Source: Legionella lytica (GTDB lineage Bacteria > Pseudomonadota > Gammaproteobacteria > Legionellales > Legionellaceae). Taken from it: DNA of 64,000 bases. The first letter of the stretch is position 1; every line of letters starts with the position of its first letter. This document shows, piece by piece, positions 27,765 to 36,478 of this stretch. The translations under genes were made by a program, and so were the position numbers. The notes under the pieces are model-generated. The model was not told the DNA's origin, did no database searches, and worked only from the letters and a program-made list of their open reading frames with translations. The stretch is taken from positions 692,001-756,000 of the forward strand of contig NZ_CP071527.1 in NCBI RefSeq assembly GCF_023921225.1, read 5' to 3'.

Positions 27765-29315
27765 TCATAGTTCAAATTCAGGTAATTTAGAAGGCGTTTC
27801 TTCCTTGTCTTTCTTAGCTGGAGCTTTTAAAAGGAATAATAATGGTAAGGCACATAACACGAGCCACATCATAAAGCGAAAATCCTGCAAATAAGCCATT
27901 AAGACGGCTTGGCGTGTGACTTCTGCGTTAAGGGAAACGAGACCGCTAAGTGAATTTAAGGGATAAATACCAGACTGGCTAGCCTGTTGTAAATTCATAT
28001 TAAACGGGGTAATAAAGTTCGCATAGGCGGAATGATTTATTTGTGTGCTTTGGGCTAATTTGGTCATGACAATGGAAATTCCAATGCTGCTGCCGATGTT
28101 TCGTAATAGGCTAAATAAAGCCGTGCCATCATTCCGATATTGAGTCGGCAAGGTAGCAAAAGACAGGGTAGAAAGAGGCACAAAAATAAAACCTAAACCA
28201 AGCCCTTGAATGACGCCGCTGAAGACAATGTCATGGCCACTAATATCGGCATTGAATAGGGTCATCATCCATAAGGAGTAACAGGTAAGAATTAGGCCCA
28301 GAAAAATTTGGTAGCGCGTATCTACTTTCCCAGAGAGTTTACCTACAATCATCATGGCCGTCATGGTCCCTAGTCCGCGCGGAGCTAAGAGTAGTCCTAC
28401 ATCAATTACTGGGTAATTTAATAAGCCTTGCATGTAAGGTGGCATTAGTGCCATGGTCGCCAAAAGAATAATGCCGATAATAAAGATGAATACTAGTCCC
28501 ACACTGAAGTTACGGTCTTTAAACATTGCGGGCTCAATAAATGGGCTGCGTGAGGTAAGGATATGGGCTACAAACAAGTACAAACAGATTAGCCCTATTA
28601 GTCCTTCAATGATAATTTCATCACTATTAAGCCAATCTAGAGATTCGCCACGATCTAAGAATAACTGTAATGCACCAATAGCAATACTTAAAAATGCAAA
28701 GCCCATTATGTCAAAATGCTTGCCAAGTTTGAGTTTATTTTCTTGTAGGTACATGGTTAAGCCTAACCAAGCAAAAATACCGAAGGGTAAATTAATATAG
28801 AATACCCAACGCCAATTGTAGTACTCCGTTAGCCAACCGCCTAATGATGGGCCAAGAATTGGGCCAACCATGACTCCCATGCCCCACATTGCCATAGCCG
28901 AGCCATGCTTTTCAGGGGGATAAGTATCCAGCAAAACCGATTGAGATAATGGTACTAAACTTGCGCCGAAAATTCCTTGCAGTAGACGGAATAAAATAAT
29001 TTGCGGCAATGTTTGTGCTGCCCCACACAACATAGAGGCAACAGTGAAGCCAATAACTGACCAAATGAAAATACGCCGACGGCCGAAATGATCGCCTAAA
29101 AAACCAGTTAGCGGGGTGAAGATTGCTGCGGCAACGATATAGGAGGTAAGCACCCAAGAAATCTGTTCTTGCGTCGCTCCCATACCTCCTTGCATGTGAG
29201 GCAAAGCCACATTAGCAATGGTGGTATCTAGTGACTGCATTACGGTGGCAAGCATTATTGATAACGTAATGAATAGCCTATTTGTTGTGTTTGGGGTGGG
29301 CGTATTTTCTAGCAT
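27765..29315 (-). CDS. DHA2-family MFS drug efflux transporter (EmrB-like)
   Basis: A 516-residue, 14-helix MFS transporter of the DHA2/EmrB-QacA group: the first helix has ATVMQSLDTTIANVALPHM, then SWVLTSYIVAAAIFTPLTG, GDHFGRRRIFIW (motif A) and the antiporter motif C in GPILGPSLGGWL. With the adaptor two bases upstream it should form a tripartite pump across both membranes; an outer-membrane channel such as TolC is not encoded here. Substrates are probably hydrophobic toxic compounds. Confidence 0.93.
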   Translation of the reverse strand: MLENTPTPNTTNRLFITLSIMLATVMQSLDTTIANVALPHMQGGMGATQEQISWVLTSYIVAAAIFTPLTGFLGDHFGRRRIFIWSVIGFTVASMLCGAAQTLPQIILFRLLQGIFGASLVPLSQSVLLDTYPPEKHGSAMAMWGMGVMVGPILGPSLGGWLTEYYNWRWVFYINLPFGIFAWLGLTMYLQENKLKLGKHFDIMGFAFLSIAIGALQLFLDRGESLDWLNSDEIIIEGLIGLICLYLFVAHILTSRSPFIEPAMFKDRNFSVGLVFIFIIGIILLATMALMPPYMQGLLNYPVIDVGLLLAPRGLGTMTAMMIVGKLSGKVDTRYQIFLGLILTCYSLWMMTLFNADISGHDIVFSGVIQGLGLGFIFVPLSTLSFATLPTQYRNDGTALFSLLRNIGSSIGISIVMTKLAQSTQINHSAYANFITPFNMNLQQASQSGIYPLNSLSGLVSLNAEVTRQAVLMAYLQDFRFMMWLVLCALPLLFLLKAPAKKDKEETPSKLPEFEL

Positions 29316-29317
29316 GA

Positions 29318-30388
29318 TTATTTAAGCGCATAGCGTTTATGCTCTGTATCAATTTCTACCCAGGAACTCAACCCTGAGCGTAATTGAAGGCTCTTCTTGC
29401 TTTGATCCAATTGAATGCGTACCGCAACTCGCTGAGCGATCTTAACCCAGTTTCCCGTAGCATTTTGTGCTGGGATGATGGAAAACTCAGAGCCAGTCGC
29501 GGGACTTATACTTTGAACGATACCAGTCCATTTTTGCCCAGGGTAAATATCTATCGATACGGTTGCTTTTTGTCCTGGGTGTACGTAAGTTAGTTCTTTT
29601 TCTGTAAAATTAGCTTCAATCCACGGATGCTCATGTGCCACTAACGACATAGCAATGGCTCCTTGAGTTACATACTGCCCTTTCTTTGGGGGAATATTGA
29701 TGGTTCCTGAAACAGGGGCTTTTACTTTGGTGTGTTCTAAATCAAGCTGCGCTTGTTCCAGCTCAGCTTTGGCCACCAGATACGTGGGATGTTGCTCTAC
29801 TGGGGCATTAATGCTGCCTGCAAGTGACTCTGCTAGGCTTTGCAGGCTATGTTCTGTCGTTACAATTTGTTGCGCTGCAACTTCAGCACCTTCACTAGCT
29901 TCATCAAGGCTGGATTGAGAAGCAAAATGTTTTTCTGCTAGGTCTAATTGACGCTGCTTATTACGTAAAGAAAAATTATATTTGGTACGTGCCAAAGCGA
30001 TTTCAGCCTTCTTTTCCAGATAATTAGCTTTGAGTGCTTTAATATCGATACTTACTTGGGCCAATTTAGATTCTGCTTTAGCTAGGGCAACTTTATAAGG
30101 GCGTTGATCGATGCGGTAAAGTAGCTGCCCCTTTTTCACCCTTTGGTTTTCTTGGACAAACACTTCTTGGATGACTCCTGAAACTTGGGGGCTAAGTGGG
30201 ATCAGATCGGCTTTGACGTAGGCATTGTCTGTTGAAACATAACGACCACCGAAAAGGTATAAAACCATTCCTGAAACAAGTACAGTGGCAGGCACTACGA
30301 CTAAGAGAATAAAGCGCTTAGACCAGAGTGTAGCCTTGGCTTCTCCTGGGATAGCAGATTCTTTTTGTGCGTTATGCATTTTCATCAT
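29318..30388 (-). CDS. HlyD/EmrA-family membrane fusion protein
   Basis: The periplasmic adaptor of the adjacent EmrB-like pump. A single N-terminal membrane segment (FILLVVVPATVLVSGMVLYL) is followed by GRYVSTDNAYVKADLIPLSP, a lipoyl half-motif (VQENQRVKKGQLLYRID), a helical hairpin, the second lipoyl half (LEHTKVKAPVSGTI) and a beta-barrel ending in SSWVEID. I prefer the ATG at 30388 (356 residues); a longer frame begins at 30442 but would overlap the divergent gene at 30437. Confidence 0.9.
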   Translation of the reverse strand: MMKMHNAQKESAIPGEAKATLWSKRFILLVVVPATVLVSGMVLYLFGGRYVSTDNAYVKADLIPLSPQVSGVIQEVFVQENQRVKKGQLLYRIDQRPYKVALAKAESKLAQVSIDIKALKANYLEKKAEIALARTKYNFSLRNKQRQLDLAEKHFASQSSLDEASEGAEVAAQQIVTTEHSLQSLAESLAGSINAPVEQHPTYLVAKAELEQAQLDLEHTKVKAPVSGTINIPPKKGQYVTQGAIAMSLVAHEHPWIEANFTEKELTYVHPGQKATVSIDIYPGQKWTGIVQSISPATGSEFSIIPAQNATGNWVKIAQRVAVRIQLDQSKKSLQLRSGLSSWVEIDTEHKRYALK

Positions 30389-30436
30389 ATTTGATTCTGA
30401 GTTATCATTTATGTTCGTTATAATAACAGGTTTTTT

Positions 30437-31099
30437 ATGCAAATCACTGAAAAATTAGCTGTCCCCGGCGAGCATCTTTTAACTTTACGCGGTGTGGTTG
30501 GTCAATTGGAAGCTGTTTTGACGGTTCCAGAGCAACGTGTTGCTAATTACATTGCTTTTTTGGGACACCCTCATTCGTTGCAGGGTGGGACAATGACCAA
30601 TAAAGTAGTGACTACTTTAGCACGTACATTCAAGGACTTAGGCGTTCCCTCGTTGCGTTTTAATTTTCGCGGTGTTGGTAAGTCTGAGGGGGCGTACGAT
30701 GCAGGGATTGGTGAAAGCGAAGATATGCTTTCTTTGGTGCAAGCCTGGAAAAAAGAGCAGCCTGAAGCACAGTTTATTTTTGCTGGTTTTTCTTTTGGTT
30801 CTTATGTGACTTATCGCGTGGCAGCGCAATGCGCACACCAGATTTTGATTAGCGTTGCGCCAGCTGTGCACCATTACGACTATAAGGAGTTTCGTTCCGC
30901 ACCTTATCCTTGGCTAATTATTCAAGGCGAAGAGGATGAAGTGGTACCAGCGGATATGGTTTTTGATTTTGCGGCACAAGCTCAACCTGAAATACCGGTG
31001 ATACGCTTTGCTGAGACAACTCATTTTTTCCATGGAAAGTTAATTGAGCTTAAAAATAAACTCACAGAGTATCTGCGTACACAGGTAACGCTCGTATGA
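30437..31099 (+). CDS. Alpha/beta hydrolase (COG2945-like)
   Basis: A 220-residue cytoplasmic hydrolase. LRFNFRGVGKSEGAYD precedes the nucleophile elbow FAGFSFGSYV; the acid lies in IQGEEDEVVPADMV and the His in FAETTHFFHGKL. These match the COG2945 group (named from memory). Its stop overlaps the zapE start by four bases, so the two are translated together. Divergent from the EmrA gene. Confidence 0.82.
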   Translation: MQITEKLAVPGEHLLTLRGVVGQLEAVLTVPEQRVANYIAFLGHPHSLQGGTMTNKVVTTLARTFKDLGVPSLRFNFRGVGKSEGAYDAGIGESEDMLSLVQAWKKEQPEAQFIFAGFSFGSYVTYRVAAQCAHQILISVAPAVHHYDYKEFRSAPYPWLIIQGEEDEVVPADMVFDFAAQAQPEIPVIRFAETTHFFHGKLIELKNKLTEYLRTQVTLV

Positions 31100-32178
31100 C
31101 ATTGACGGCTTACTATGATGCCGCGATTGAACGTGGTGAGATTAATGATGATCCTTTGCAACGCGATATTTTGGCGCATATGGAGCGGCTTGCTCAGGAT
31201 TTAGAAAAGGCAAACTCATCCTGGTTTTCCTGGATTCGCAAGCCTCATATTCAGGGTTTGTATATTTATGGACCTGTAGGTGCGGGAAAAACGTATCTGG
31301 TTGATCTTTTTTATGATCATATTGCGGAAAGTAAAAAAGCGCGTTTTCATTTTCATCATTTTATGCAACAAATTGATGCTCAGTTACGACGTTTACAAGG
31401 TCAAAAGGATCCCCTACGGCAGATTGCTAAAAACCTGTCTAAATCAATTCGAGTGTTATGTTTTGATGAGTTTTTAGTGCACGATGTAGCCTATGCTATG
31501 ATTTTAGCGGAGCTCTTACAGGCTTTAATCTCGCATGGTGTCATCTTAGTTATTTCCTCGAATACTAAGCCTGACGATCTGTATAAAAACGGAGTGCATC
31601 GGAAGCGATTTTTGCCTGCGATTACGGCAATTAATAAAAATTGCCAGGTTTTAAATCTCAATGAGCTAAGAGATTATCGAGTAGGACGTGAACCATTAGT
31701 TGATGCTTATTTGTTTCCGTTGAGTCTGCAAACTCAACAAAAGATGGAGCAGCAATTTGTAAGCTTAGCGACGCCCACCCAAGGACCTGGGGTGATTTCG
31801 ATCCAAAATCGTGATATTCCTTATTTGGAGCGGGGAGATAAATCCATTTGGTTTGACTTTAATGTATTGTGTAATTTGCCGCGCAGCCAGTTGGACTATT
31901 TAGAACTTGCAGATAAGTTTGATTCTATTTTTATCAGTGATGTGCCGGAGTTAACGGAGAATCATACTTTACAAGCAATTATGTTTATTCATTTTATTGA
32001 TGTAATGTATGACCGCGGGGTTAATATTATTATTACCGCGGCAGTTGCTGTGGAGCAGCTGTATCTAAAGGGCGAGCTGCTGGAGATGTTTAAACGCACC
32101 CGTAGTCGACTGATGGAAATGCAATCGGTTGATTATTTAAGTCGCCATCCTAAGCGAGAAGTGCAGGAGATGGGGTAG
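31096..32178 (+). CDS. zapE: Cell division protein ZapE (AFG1-like ATPase)
   Basis: ZapE is an AAA-type ATPase that associates with the Z-ring under stress. The 360-residue product has Walker A (IYGPVGAGKTYLVDLFYDH), Walker B (RVLCFDEFLVHD), sensor-like VILVISSNTKPDDLYKNG and the family C-terminal RTRSRLMEMQS. Length agrees with about 375 in E. coli. It is coupled to the upstream hydrolase by a 4-base overlap. Confidence 0.93.
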   Translation: MTLTAYYDAAIERGEINDDPLQRDILAHMERLAQDLEKANSSWFSWIRKPHIQGLYIYGPVGAGKTYLVDLFYDHIAESKKARFHFHHFMQQIDAQLRRLQGQKDPLRQIAKNLSKSIRVLCFDEFLVHDVAYAMILAELLQALISHGVILVISSNTKPDDLYKNGVHRKRFLPAITAINKNCQVLNLNELRDYRVGREPLVDAYLFPLSLQTQQKMEQQFVSLATPTQGPGVISIQNRDIPYLERGDKSIWFDFNVLCNLPRSQLDYLELADKFDSIFISDVPELTENHTLQAIMFIHFIDVMYDRGVNIIITAAVAVEQLYLKGELLEMFKRTRSRLMEMQSVDYLSRHPKREVQEMG

Positions 32179-32196
32179 GGCGTTAAGAGTATTTAT

Positions 32197-32218
32197 GGGT
32201 TGGGCCCATGGCCCAACA
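32197..32218. repeat. Palindrome GGGTTGGGCCC/GGCCCAAC after zapE
   Basis: A short GC-rich palindrome between the convergent zapE and FkbM genes. It matches the 31-base palindrome at 49766-49796 in its core (GGTTGGGCC) and may act as a terminator, though no T-run follows directly. Confidence 0.55.
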
Positions 32219-32225
32219 TTTAGTT

Positions 32226-33086
32226 CTAGTGTGACTCAAGGACTTGTTGCTCTTTTTGCTTCGCATAAATCATATGATGGTTAAAGCCCAGTCGTTCCAT
32301 CACCGGGCTTCGGTATATTTTTATCTCATATCCTTTTTCTTCGAGAAAGGCGGCCATATGCTCAACGCGATGCTCAATATCATGAACCTCTATTGCCAAC
32401 TGTTTTATGTTAGAAAACTGATGTGGGAAAATACTTTTAATGACTTCAAATTCAGCCCCCTCAACATCTACTTTTAAAAAATCGATGTGATTAATATTAT
32501 GTTTCTCAATAAAACGTCCTAGAGATTCAAGTCGACATAGGACTTTGTGCGACGTTGTTCGCTTCTTATAATTCTTTTTAATAAAATACTTGCGCAGAAA
32601 AGGCAGATATTTTAATAGATAATATAATTTACGATCTCGCCGACTTGAGAGTTTCAACAAGGTGTCATAATTCAATTGAGGTTGAAAATTTGAAATAATT
32701 TTATCTTCAGGCCGATACGTTGCGGTAGCTGTTGCAGCCCCAAAAAGGGTAAATTCAACCGTGCATTCCTCAGCAACATTACCAATTCCCATATTATAAA
32801 CCTGCACCTTTTCGCCAAAAGATGCTAAATTATTACGCAAACACTCAAATGTAGCAGGGATTGGTTCGAAGCTGTAGATTTTTACTTGTTCATCACATTG
32901 ATATAAGGCATATAACGAAAAAATACCTATATTAGCACCTATATCAAAGACCACTGAATTGGGTTCTAAGGTTAAAAAATCTCGTAAATAAGCATCTAAT
33001 CCATATATCTCTCTAATTAGGATAGAAACTTCAAGCTCATTTATATAGTACAACTCACCAATTGCGAATTCCTTTTTATTAGTCAT
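32226..33086 (-). CDS. FkbM-family SAM-dependent methyltransferase
   Basis: A 286-residue methyltransferase. The SAM site is SVVFDIGANIGIFSLYAL, followed by KIYSFEPIPATFECLRNNL and the FkbM-typical IDFLKVDVEGAEFEVIKS and LAIEVHDIEHRVEHMAAFL. FkbM enzymes O-methylate natural products, sugars or lipids. It is the last of three minus-strand genes (methyltransferase, dioxygenase, FkbM), only 3 bases after the dioxygenase, and probably acts on the same product. Target unknown. Confidence 0.88.
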   Translation of the reverse strand: MTNKKEFAIGELYYINELEVSILIREIYGLDAYLRDFLTLEPNSVVFDIGANIGIFSLYALYQCDEQVKIYSFEPIPATFECLRNNLASFGEKVQVYNMGIGNVAEECTVEFTLFGAATATATYRPEDKIISNFQPQLNYDTLLKLSSRRDRKLYYLLKYLPFLRKYFIKKNYKKRTTSHKVLCRLESLGRFIEKHNINHIDFLKVDVEGAEFEVIKSIFPHQFSNIKQLAIEVHDIEHRVEHMAAFLEEKGYEIKIYRSPVMERLGFNHHMIYAKQKEQQVLESH

Positions 33087-33089
33087 TTT

Positions 33090-34163
33090 TTACTCTAAAT
33101 GAGGATCGACTACATCGGATACATCTGTCGGTCTTTGGGTCATGCCAACTAATATTACGCGCTTACCTGTATGAGCTGTTTTTCCATGCAAGCAAGAGTA
33201 GTTATCAACAATCATTACATCACCTTTTTGCCATGGCGTCATTACTTGCTGCTCAAGCATTAATTGATTAATTATACTGATTTCATTTTTTGAAAAATGC
33301 TCTTCATTACCAAAACGAGCCATCAACGGTGATAAGCTAGGTAGTTGCATAATATAACGGGCAATGGGATTTTTAACCTTCAAACGAATAAAATTGGTGT
33401 TCGTGCTGTAATAACGATTAAGATTATGGCATTGATTAAACCAAACGACCTTATCTGATATTGGATGTTGACGATAAGGGGGCATTATTTTTTTAGTGAT
33501 TAAGCCATTTCCTATAGTCCATTGATGTTGGTAAATTGTATCGGCAAGTATCTCATCAACGACGTTTTTTTCCTGCGTATCAAACTGTTCCATCCATGTT
33601 CTGCAATTAATTCCTCCTCCTATTTTGCGGATTAATTTCAGTTTTATTCCTTCGCCATAAAAATAGCGACAATACATAACACCATGAAGCTCCAATTTAT
33701 TCTTTAGGGGCTCAGGAAGAGAAAGCCATAATTTATTACCATCAATTAAGGGGGTGAGGCCGCCTGTTTCAGAAGGTTGCGTGCAATTAAAATAGATATG
33801 GCTTGGCGTATCGTAGTCATAAGCTTTTTCATTATGCATCGGAATGCTTTTTTGAGTGTAATTGATGGAGGTATAAACGCCAGGTTGAATTTTTGTGCGA
33901 AGAACAGTACAAAAATCATAATTAAAAACAGTGCCCAGAGCACAGGCATTAATTACGTTTAAAAACTCATCAGGAGAATTGACTTGAAAATTACGTAATA
34001 ATACGGCGCCATACTGCAATAACTGCTCCTGGAATAAGGTATTTTCCTCAGTAAGAAATTGCACTAGATGCTCTGCACTTAACTCTTTTTGGTCCTGAGG
34101 TTGTATAATTAAGGGGAGTTTCTCTTCATTCACAAAGCTGAAAGATACCTTAATTTTTTCCAT
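33090..34163 (-). CDS. TauD/SyrP-like Fe(II)/2-oxoglutarate dioxygenase
   Basis: A 357-residue oxygenase of the TauD/clavaminate-synthase group. The facial triad is visible: HxE in SIPMHNEKAYDY (a Glu version of HxD/E), and the distal His in CLHGKTAHTGKR, where the following Arg should bind 2-oxoglutarate. YGAVLLRNFQV near residue 50 is typical, as is SETGGLTPLIDG. SyrP-like members hydroxylate amino acids for non-ribosomal peptides, which suits its operon with two methyltransferases and a divergent ATP-grasp ligase. The substrate is inference. Confidence 0.86.
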   Translation of the reverse strand: MEKIKVSFSFVNEEKLPLIIQPQDQKELSAEHLVQFLTEENTLFQEQLLQYGAVLLRNFQVNSPDEFLNVINACALGTVFNYDFCTVLRTKIQPGVYTSINYTQKSIPMHNEKAYDYDTPSHIYFNCTQPSETGGLTPLIDGNKLWLSLPEPLKNKLELHGVMYCRYFYGEGIKLKLIRKIGGGINCRTWMEQFDTQEKNVVDEILADTIYQHQWTIGNGLITKKIMPPYRQHPISDKVVWFNQCHNLNRYYSTNTNFIRLKVKNPIARYIMQLPSLSPLMARFGNEEHFSKNEISIINQLMLEQQVMTPWQKGDVMIVDNYSCLHGKTAHTGKRVILVGMTQRPTDVSDVVDPHLE

Positions 34164-34197
34164 AAAATCACCCTTATTGATGAACGATTACTAAAAT

Positions 34198-34947
34198 TTA
34201 TCTATATGGTTTCTGAGCGATAACAACGACACCTTCTCGGCCATCAAGAGTAACTTTTTTTGATAAATCTTTACGTGGATATAATTTAGCTTCTTTTATT
34301 ATAAACCCTACATGCATTAATTCTCGACTTAATACTTTGTCGTCTAGAAAGTGTAATGTATCTGCTGCAGCATAACGGGCGAGTCTCCCGCTAATTAGTT
34401 GTTTTATTTCTTTAAAATAACCTGGCCATTGTTGATGTTCTCGAACACGTTGTTCATATATAGGGAGAAGATCTTTATAGATGGCACGATATGGGGAGGA
34501 GGATAAAATAAATAATAAGGCTCCGGGTTTTAGCCAACGATAAACTTTCATAAACCCTATAGGTAAATCCTCGGGAGCCAGATAGCCGAGCATATGGGCA
34601 ATATAACAGCCAGCAATACTTTCATTAGCTAAATTAATATCTTGAGGAAATTCACCTGGTAATAAAGTTAAACGTGAACGACATCCTTCAGGAGTATTAT
34701 TGTATAAAATATTGAGATGCCGTGGATCCAAATCATTAGCAATCAGTGTGGCCCCAGCTTTTAACGCTTCAATTGCGACAAAACCATAGGCTGCTCCTAG
34801 CTCTAAAACGGGATCTTTTTGGGACGCAGCATAGTGAATAAATTGTTTTGCATACTCATCAATATATGTTGAAGATGGTCCTTTCTTATTTAATGTTTTT
34901 ACAAGATAACTGTTAGGATAACGATAGGGAGTTAAATCATCGTGCAT
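34198..34947 (-). CDS. Class I SAM-dependent methyltransferase
   Basis: A 249-residue methyltransferase with motif I PVLELGAAYGFVAIEALKAG, motif II LIANDLDPRHLNILY and YRWLKPGALLFILSSSPY. It opens the three-gene minus-strand operon; 34 bases separate it from the dioxygenase. About 115 bases lie between its start and that of the divergent ATP-grasp gene. Substrate unknown. Confidence 0.82.
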   Translation of the reverse strand: MHDDLTPYRYPNSYLVKTLNKKGPSSTYIDEYAKQFIHYAASQKDPVLELGAAYGFVAIEALKAGATLIANDLDPRHLNILYNNTPEGCRSRLTLLPGEFPQDINLANESIAGCYIAHMLGYLAPEDLPIGFMKVYRWLKPGALLFILSSSPYRAIYKDLLPIYEQRVREHQQWPGYFKEIKQLISGRLARYAAADTLHFLDDKVLSRELMHVGFIIKEAKLYPRKDLSKKVTLDGREGVVVIAQKPYR

Positions 34948-35062
34948 GCAAAAACCTATTGATATGTATAATTTAAATGGTGAGTTAAAAAAATATCATT
35001 GTCAAATGAATAGGGTTTAGATAATAATTATTTTCATATATTTTACATAAGGATAAACCCTG

Positions 35063-36138
35063 TTGTCATCCATGAATAAAAATACGGAATGTTATCTCAA
35101 ACATGCTTTGGAGATGCATTTTCCTGTTACATATAATTCTGAATTAGGCACATTAGAACTTGCTTTAGGTACAAAACACTATTTTTTTTTCGTGCTGTTA
35201 CCCCTTTAAATAGTTACACCAATGCTTTTGTTTCCAAAAATAAATATGCCACTAATTTACTTCTGGAAAACGCTGGTATACCTGTACCTAACACGACGGT
35301 CATTTACCAGTCTCAATTTCAAAATGGAGAACTTGAAGAGATAATTTCCGAGTTGTCCTTTCCCTTGGTTGCCAAACCAGTCACCGGAGGCTTGGGGGAG
35401 GACGTGCTTTGCAACATACAGAATTTCACTCAGTTGGAAGAACATTTACGTGAGCAATTTTTGAAGTATGAGTCTTTATTGATTCAAGAATATCTTGGCA
35501 ACTTACAATCTTATCGCGTTTTGGTATTAAAAAATAAGGTGATTGGCGTTGTCTTACGCCATCCAGCCCATGTAATTGGCGATGGCAAACATAATTTGCA
35601 AGAGCTCGTAGAAATAACCAATAAGCAACGGCAAAAAATAAATGACACTCTTGGTCCGATTTGCATTGATACAGAGTTTAATATTCGCTTAAATGAGCTA
35701 AATATTGATTTGAGTTATATTCCACCGACAGGGGAATGGGTTACTGTAGGTTATACTTCCAATGCGACTCGTGGTGGAACTTATATTTCCTTGGGAAAAA
35801 AGATTTGCAAGGAAAACAAGAATCTTTTTGTCCGCGCAGCCAAGGTATTGGGGTTGGCGTTAGTTGGTTTTGATGTGCAGTGCGCTGATATTAATGTGCC
35901 GCTTGACCACTCCAACGGAGCGATTATTGAGGCAAACCACGGACCCAGTGTGCGCATTCATGAGCAAGCAATGGATGGAATTCCTACCCCGGTTTGTAAA
36001 AAAATATTACGTACCTTAATTTACAAGCATCCTTTTGCCTACCTGTATAATTTATACCTAAATGCACCTATTGCCGTTTATATGAAAATTGGCTTTATCT
36101 TGGCGTTAGGTTATGGGCTTTATAAATTGTTATCCTGA
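35063..36138 (+). pseudogene. ATP-grasp ligase with C-terminal membrane helix, frameshifted at a T9 tract
   Basis: Paralogue of the ligase at 8707-9789. The reading frame from TTG 35063 (AAGGA 9 bases upstream) or ATG 35072 stops soon after a run of nine T (35182-35190). Adding one T joins it without gaps to the rest, which is open to 36138 and gives about 355 residues. The downstream part has all ATP-grasp motifs (FPLVAKPVTGG, IGDGKHNLQEL, YTSNATRGGTY, LVGFDVQCADI, AIIEANHGPSVRIHE) and a final hydrophobic helix. It may be a sequencing error, a recent null mutation or slippage-controlled expression. Divergent from the methyltransferase/dioxygenase operon, it probably belongs to the same pathway. 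Confidence 0.8.
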
Positions 36139-36178
36139 GCAGGGAATGGGGCAATTGTTCAATGAATTATTTTTCTTA

Positions 36179-36197
36179 AATGAGAATGATTCTCGAT
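36179..36197 (+). promoter_or_regulatory. Fur-box-like operator before feoA
   Basis: AATGAGAATGATTCTCGAT contains the palindrome GAGAATGATTCTC and follows the Fur consensus pattern of alternating GATAAT/ATTATC units. It lies about 50 bases upstream of feoA with a TATATA-rich -10 region after it, so iron repression by Fur is likely. Confidence 0.75.
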
Positions 36198-36247
36198 ATC
36201 ATCTGTGTTAGAATATATATAACGTTTTTACCTCTTTTGATGATTCC

Positions 36248-36478
36248 ATGACCAGAATAACTGAATTAGCCCAAGGTGACCGTGCTCGATTAGTGAGCTA
36301 TGGGAGCACTGATGTGCAATACAGGCGTAGGCTTCTGTCTTTAGGAGTTACTTGTGGAACTGAATTTAGTGTTGTCCGAATGGCGCCTTTAGGCTGCCCC
36401 ATCCAAATTGAAGTACGAGGCACCGCATTGACTTTGCGCAAGGAAGAGGCAAGCCAATTGATTTTGGAGCGTATATGA
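36248..36478 (+). CDS. feoA: FeoA, ferrous iron transport accessory protein
   Basis: A 76-residue SH3-like protein: RLVSYGSTDVQYRRRLLSLGV, GTEFSVVRMAPLGCPIQIEVRG and LRKEEASQLIL are typical FeoA features. FeoA supports FeoB in the cytoplasm. Its stop overlaps the feoB start by four bases. It follows the Fur-box-like site. Confidence 0.95.
   Translation: MTRITELAQGDRARLVSYGSTDVQYRRRLLSLGVTCGTEFSVVRMAPLGCPIQIEVRGTALTLRKEEASQLILERI

Noticed and set aside
28453..28800. 115-codon plus-strand frame inside the EmrB-like gene
   Set aside because: Antisense shadow of a membrane protein gene.
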